64,000 nt of DNA from contig NC_077231.1 in the NCBI RefSeq assembly GCF_027887165.1, positions 191,904,834-191,968,833 on the forward strand. The letters run 5' to 3'. The notes under the pieces were generated by a model. That model was not told the DNA's origin. It worked only from the letters and a program-made list of their open reading frames with translations, and did no database searches. The first letter of the stretch is position 1, and each line of letters opens with the position of its first letter. The position numbers were made by a program, and so were the translations under genes. Positions 62,601 through 64,000 of the stretch are shown piece after piece. The stretch is from Monodelphis domestica (lineage: Eukaryota; Chordata; Mammalia; Didelphimorphia; Didelphidae).

Positions 62601-63515
62601 TTGTTTTTTTAGAAACAGAATCAGATCACTCAGTAATCCTCCCGCCCCTTGAATTCAATTAAGGCATGCTAACTGCATGGATTTGTAAAATTATAGGACT
62701 TAGGGTTGAAAGGACACTTGGACATAGTTGAATCCAACATCGACCTAATGATATCTTAAGAATTTAGACGGTCTGTGTTAAATATAGTTGCTTGGCATAA
62801 AGTGTTGTGCCTGGAGTCAGAAAGACTCATCTGGCTGAATTCAAATCTAGCCTCAGACACTAGCTGTATGACTCTGGACAAATCACTTCATCCTGTTTGC
62901 CTCAGTTTCCTCATCTATAAAATGAGCTAGAAAAATGAATGGCAAACCACTCCAGTATTTTTGACAAGAAAACCCCAAATGAGGTTATGAAGAGTCAGAC
63001 ACAACTGAAATGACTGAATAACAACAAATATAGCTGCTAAGTTGTTGTCCCAGATTTTTAACTAGGATATATGCCAGTAAATACTAAAGGGAGTCAATAG
63101 GGAGAAGCTGGAATGGTGCCTTGCATATAATTTGTCATCAACAAATATTTAGGGAAATAAATTGAACTGAAAGTGAATTCAGCTGTCATTTTTCAGAAAC
63201 TACATAGGAAAGGGATTCTAATATCCCAAATGGCATCCTAACATGTGAATTTCTCTTCTTTTGCTTTTCACTCCACATTTCCTATGACATGCTAACATTG
63301 GAATAGTAAATCTCAAGACAAAACAAAAGTCTTAAATTCTATGCTTTCTTTATTTAATGGGTCAGACTAAAGAATCAAGAATCACAGAAAGCTACCTACC
63401 ATTCTATGGCCTGCAGCTGCATGTCATCCCCATCCAGTTTCTTGTAGACAGCTTCCTTAAGTACATCAGGAGTGGAGGAAGGTGAAATCCCAACCAACTC
63501 ACAGAGCAGTTCTTT
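56576..63515 (-). CDS. AASS: AASS, alpha-aminoadipic semialdehyde synthase, 3' part (4 coding exons)
   Basis: AASS is the mitochondrial bifunctional enzyme that starts lysine breakdown. Its N-terminal lysine-ketoglutarate reductase half makes saccharopine, and its C-terminal saccharopine dehydrogenase half splits saccharopine to glutamate and aminoadipate semialdehyde. On the - strand the exons join as 63515-63400, 61438-61350, 58211-58035 and 56694-56576, all with GT-AG introns in an open frame. They give 166 residues plus TAA, which would be human 761-926 if the lengths match. Recognised blocks include [46 protein letters not shown] and [19 protein letters not shown]. Only the dehydrogenase C-terminus is here; the reductase half and promoter lie past 64000. 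PTPRZ1 lies tail to tail, as in human. No break is seen. Confidence 0.96.
57035..57085 (-). repeat. LINE-2 terminal scrap
   Basis: AAGCATTTATTAAGCACCTA and CTATGTGATAGGCACTGTCA. Confidence 0.6.
57090..58030. other. AASS last intron, unassigned part
   Basis: AT-rich; no exon or named repeat recognised. Confidence 0.4.
58035..58211 (-). CDS. AASS: AASS exon (second from last)
   Basis: 177 nt encoding (G)[18 protein letters not shown] to AMAAKMILD plus one base of a Gly codon. This is the best-conserved stretch of the dehydrogenase C-terminus here. Acceptor TTTTTAAG, donor GTAAGT. Confidence 0.96.
58600..58720 (+). repeat. LINE-2 3' end
   Basis: CTTAGCACCTAGCATAGTGC and AGGAATTTAATAAATACTTC. 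Confidence 0.65.
58766..58972 (+). repeat. SINE type B
   Basis: GGGGCAGTTAGGGGGCTCAG to CACAGTATTGATTCTAAG and a poly(A) tail. Confidence 0.9.
59010..59680. repeat. CR1/L3 LINE fragment, split by a SINE
   Basis: ATCACAGGGAGCTCCCTGCC before the SINE; after it TTAGGAAATTCTTCCTTATA, CTGGATATGATCCAGCTCAT, CTCAGAACTGAACAAAGTAG and CAGTGCTGAGTACAACAGGA, in the order of the amniote CR1 3' region. Confidence 0.85.
59076..59292 (-). repeat. SINE type A inside the CR1/L3
   Basis: GGGGTTTTCTTGTCAAAAAT, CCATTTCCTTCTCCAGTTCA, CTGAGGCCAGATTTGAACTC. Confidence 0.9.
59710..61310 (+). repeat. LINE-2, 1.6 kb including ORF2 remnants and 3' end
   Basis: From the RT region (CCTATATCTCTTCTGTTC, CTAAACTCTTTGAAAAGG, GCAATGACCTTTTCTCAGTC, CTTCTTGACCTCTCTATAAC) through GTCCTGGGTCCTCTTCTCTT, TAGGCTGATGATTCTCAAAT, CTTGGACTATTGAAATAATC and TAGTGGCTCCCTACCACCTC to the terminus GTGCCTGACAGATAGTAGGT. 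Many stops; dead. Best-preserved LINE-2 in the window. It lies in an AASS intron, antisense to AASS. Confidence 0.88.
61350..61438 (-). CDS. AASS: AASS exon (third from last)
   Basis: 89 nt encoding (W)[14 protein letters not shown] to HLVMKLSY plus one base of a Gly codon. Acceptor TTTGCACAG, donor GTATGC. It stands between a long LINE-2 (59710-61310) and SINEs. Confidence 0.93.
61610..61842 (+). repeat. SINE type A
   Basis: CTGAGTTCAAATCCAACCTC, GAGCAAGTCACTTAACCATT, ATCTTTGCCAAGAAAATCCC, GAGTCAGATATGACCAAACT. Confidence 0.88.
61985..62205 (-). repeat. MIR/CORE-SINE
   Basis: GATTTGCAAAGTGATTTACA, CATTTTACCAATGAGGAAGT; reversed order. Confidence 0.8.
62320..62550 (-). repeat. SINE type B with perfect target-site duplication
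   Basis: Reversed type B flanked by GATGATACTTTTA at 62320-62332 and 62538-62550 (13 bp, no mismatch), so comparatively young. Confidence 0.95.
62780..63038 (+). repeat. SINE type A with target-site duplication
   Basis: Type A body flanked by AAATATAGTTGCT (62780-62792) and AAATATAGCTGCT (63026-63038), one mismatch. Confidence 0.93.
63400..63515 (-). CDS. AASS: AASS exon (fourth from last)
   Basis: 116 nt beginning [20 protein letters not shown] and ending two bases into a Trp codon (TG|G, phase 2). Acceptor ATAATCAG, donor GTAGGT, read on the - strand. Confidence 0.93.
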
Positions 63516-63804
63516 CTGATTATGAAAATAAATATGTAAATCCTAAATTAAAGTTTAAGTATAGAAAAAGTGCAAATGACTATTTCAAGAACTTCCTTTC
63601 AGTTACACTTCAAAAAAGTCTCATTAAGTATGAAAAATAAATAATTCTTTTAAACTGTATAAACTATAAAAAGAATTAATCTTTTTTATGTTTATAAAAA
63701 TAACTCATGAAGGAAAAACATCATGAAGTACACCATCAAGATATATTCCAACAACAAAGTAATGAACTGAAACATAAACCATACCTTACAGAGGAATTTA
63801 ATGT

Positions 63805-64000
63805 ATAATTTAATAATAGTACATATTTATATAGCATTTTACCATTAATAAAGTATTGCACATAATAAATATCTTCTTATTTGTCACAATACTCTTCTGA
63901 AGTAGGTAGGGTGGTTATTGTTATCTCCCTTTTCCAGATGACAAAACTGAGGTCCCAAAAGTTTAAGTGGTTTACTCAAAGTTACATTGCTAAAAAGTAA
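63805..64000 (-). repeat. MIR/CORE-SINE
   Basis: ATATAGCATTTTACCATT, TTCCAGATGACAAAACTGAG; continues past the window edge. Confidence 0.7.

Overview
This is a piece of a mammalian, almost certainly marsupial, chromosome. It is AT-rich and intron-rich. Marsupial-type SINEs, CORE-SINE/MIR relics, LINE-2, CR1/L3 and marsupial-style LINE-1 copies are packed throughout. The species cannot be fixed from the sequence alone; an opossum or an Australian marsupial would both fit. No bacterial-type genes, rRNA, tRNA or CRISPR were seen.

Two host genes are present, both incomplete and arranged tail to tail. On the + strand, positions 2506-40264 carry the last fifteen coding exons of PTPRZ1, the receptor-type tyrosine phosphatase zeta. 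They run from a 21-nt microexon in the juxtamembrane region, through the active phosphatase domain D1 and the inactive domain D2, to the C-terminal PDZ ligand and a 3'UTR of about 0.85 kb. The exons encode 593 residues, which match human residues 1723-2315 with no net length change. On the - strand, 56576-63515 carries the last four coding exons of AASS, the lysine-degrading aminoadipate-semialdehyde synthase (166 C-terminal residues of the saccharopine dehydrogenase half). The PTPRZ1-AASS neighbourhood is the same as in human 7q31. Both promoters lie outside the window. The genes share no pathway; only their synteny is conserved.

Layout: 1-2505 is a PTPRZ1 intron. 2506-16054 holds the microexon and most of D1, up to the catalytic P-loop. 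16055-22905 is a large intron filled by nested LINE-2 and SINEs, including a head-to-head SINE inverted pair. 22906-31673 holds the end of D1 and most of D2. 31674-38564 is an intron carrying a 5.4-kb 5'-truncated LINE-1 and a solo LTR. 38565-41110 holds the last two exons and 3'UTR. 41110-56575 is intergenic (LINE-2, LINE-1, SINEs, and a solo LTR near the AASS end). 56576-64000 is AASS, with a 1.6-kb LINE-2 in one intron.

The clearest structural observation is that D1 and D2 of PTPRZ1 share all six intron positions and phases. This includes a phase-2 intron directly after the catalytic Cys in D1 and after the Asp that replaces it in D2. I found no convincing undescribed biological system. 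The items most worth a second look are the microexon, Pumilio-like sites overlapping a poly(A) signal, the inverted SINE pairs, an LTR facing the AASS 3' end, and an unidentified open segment at 46488-46991.
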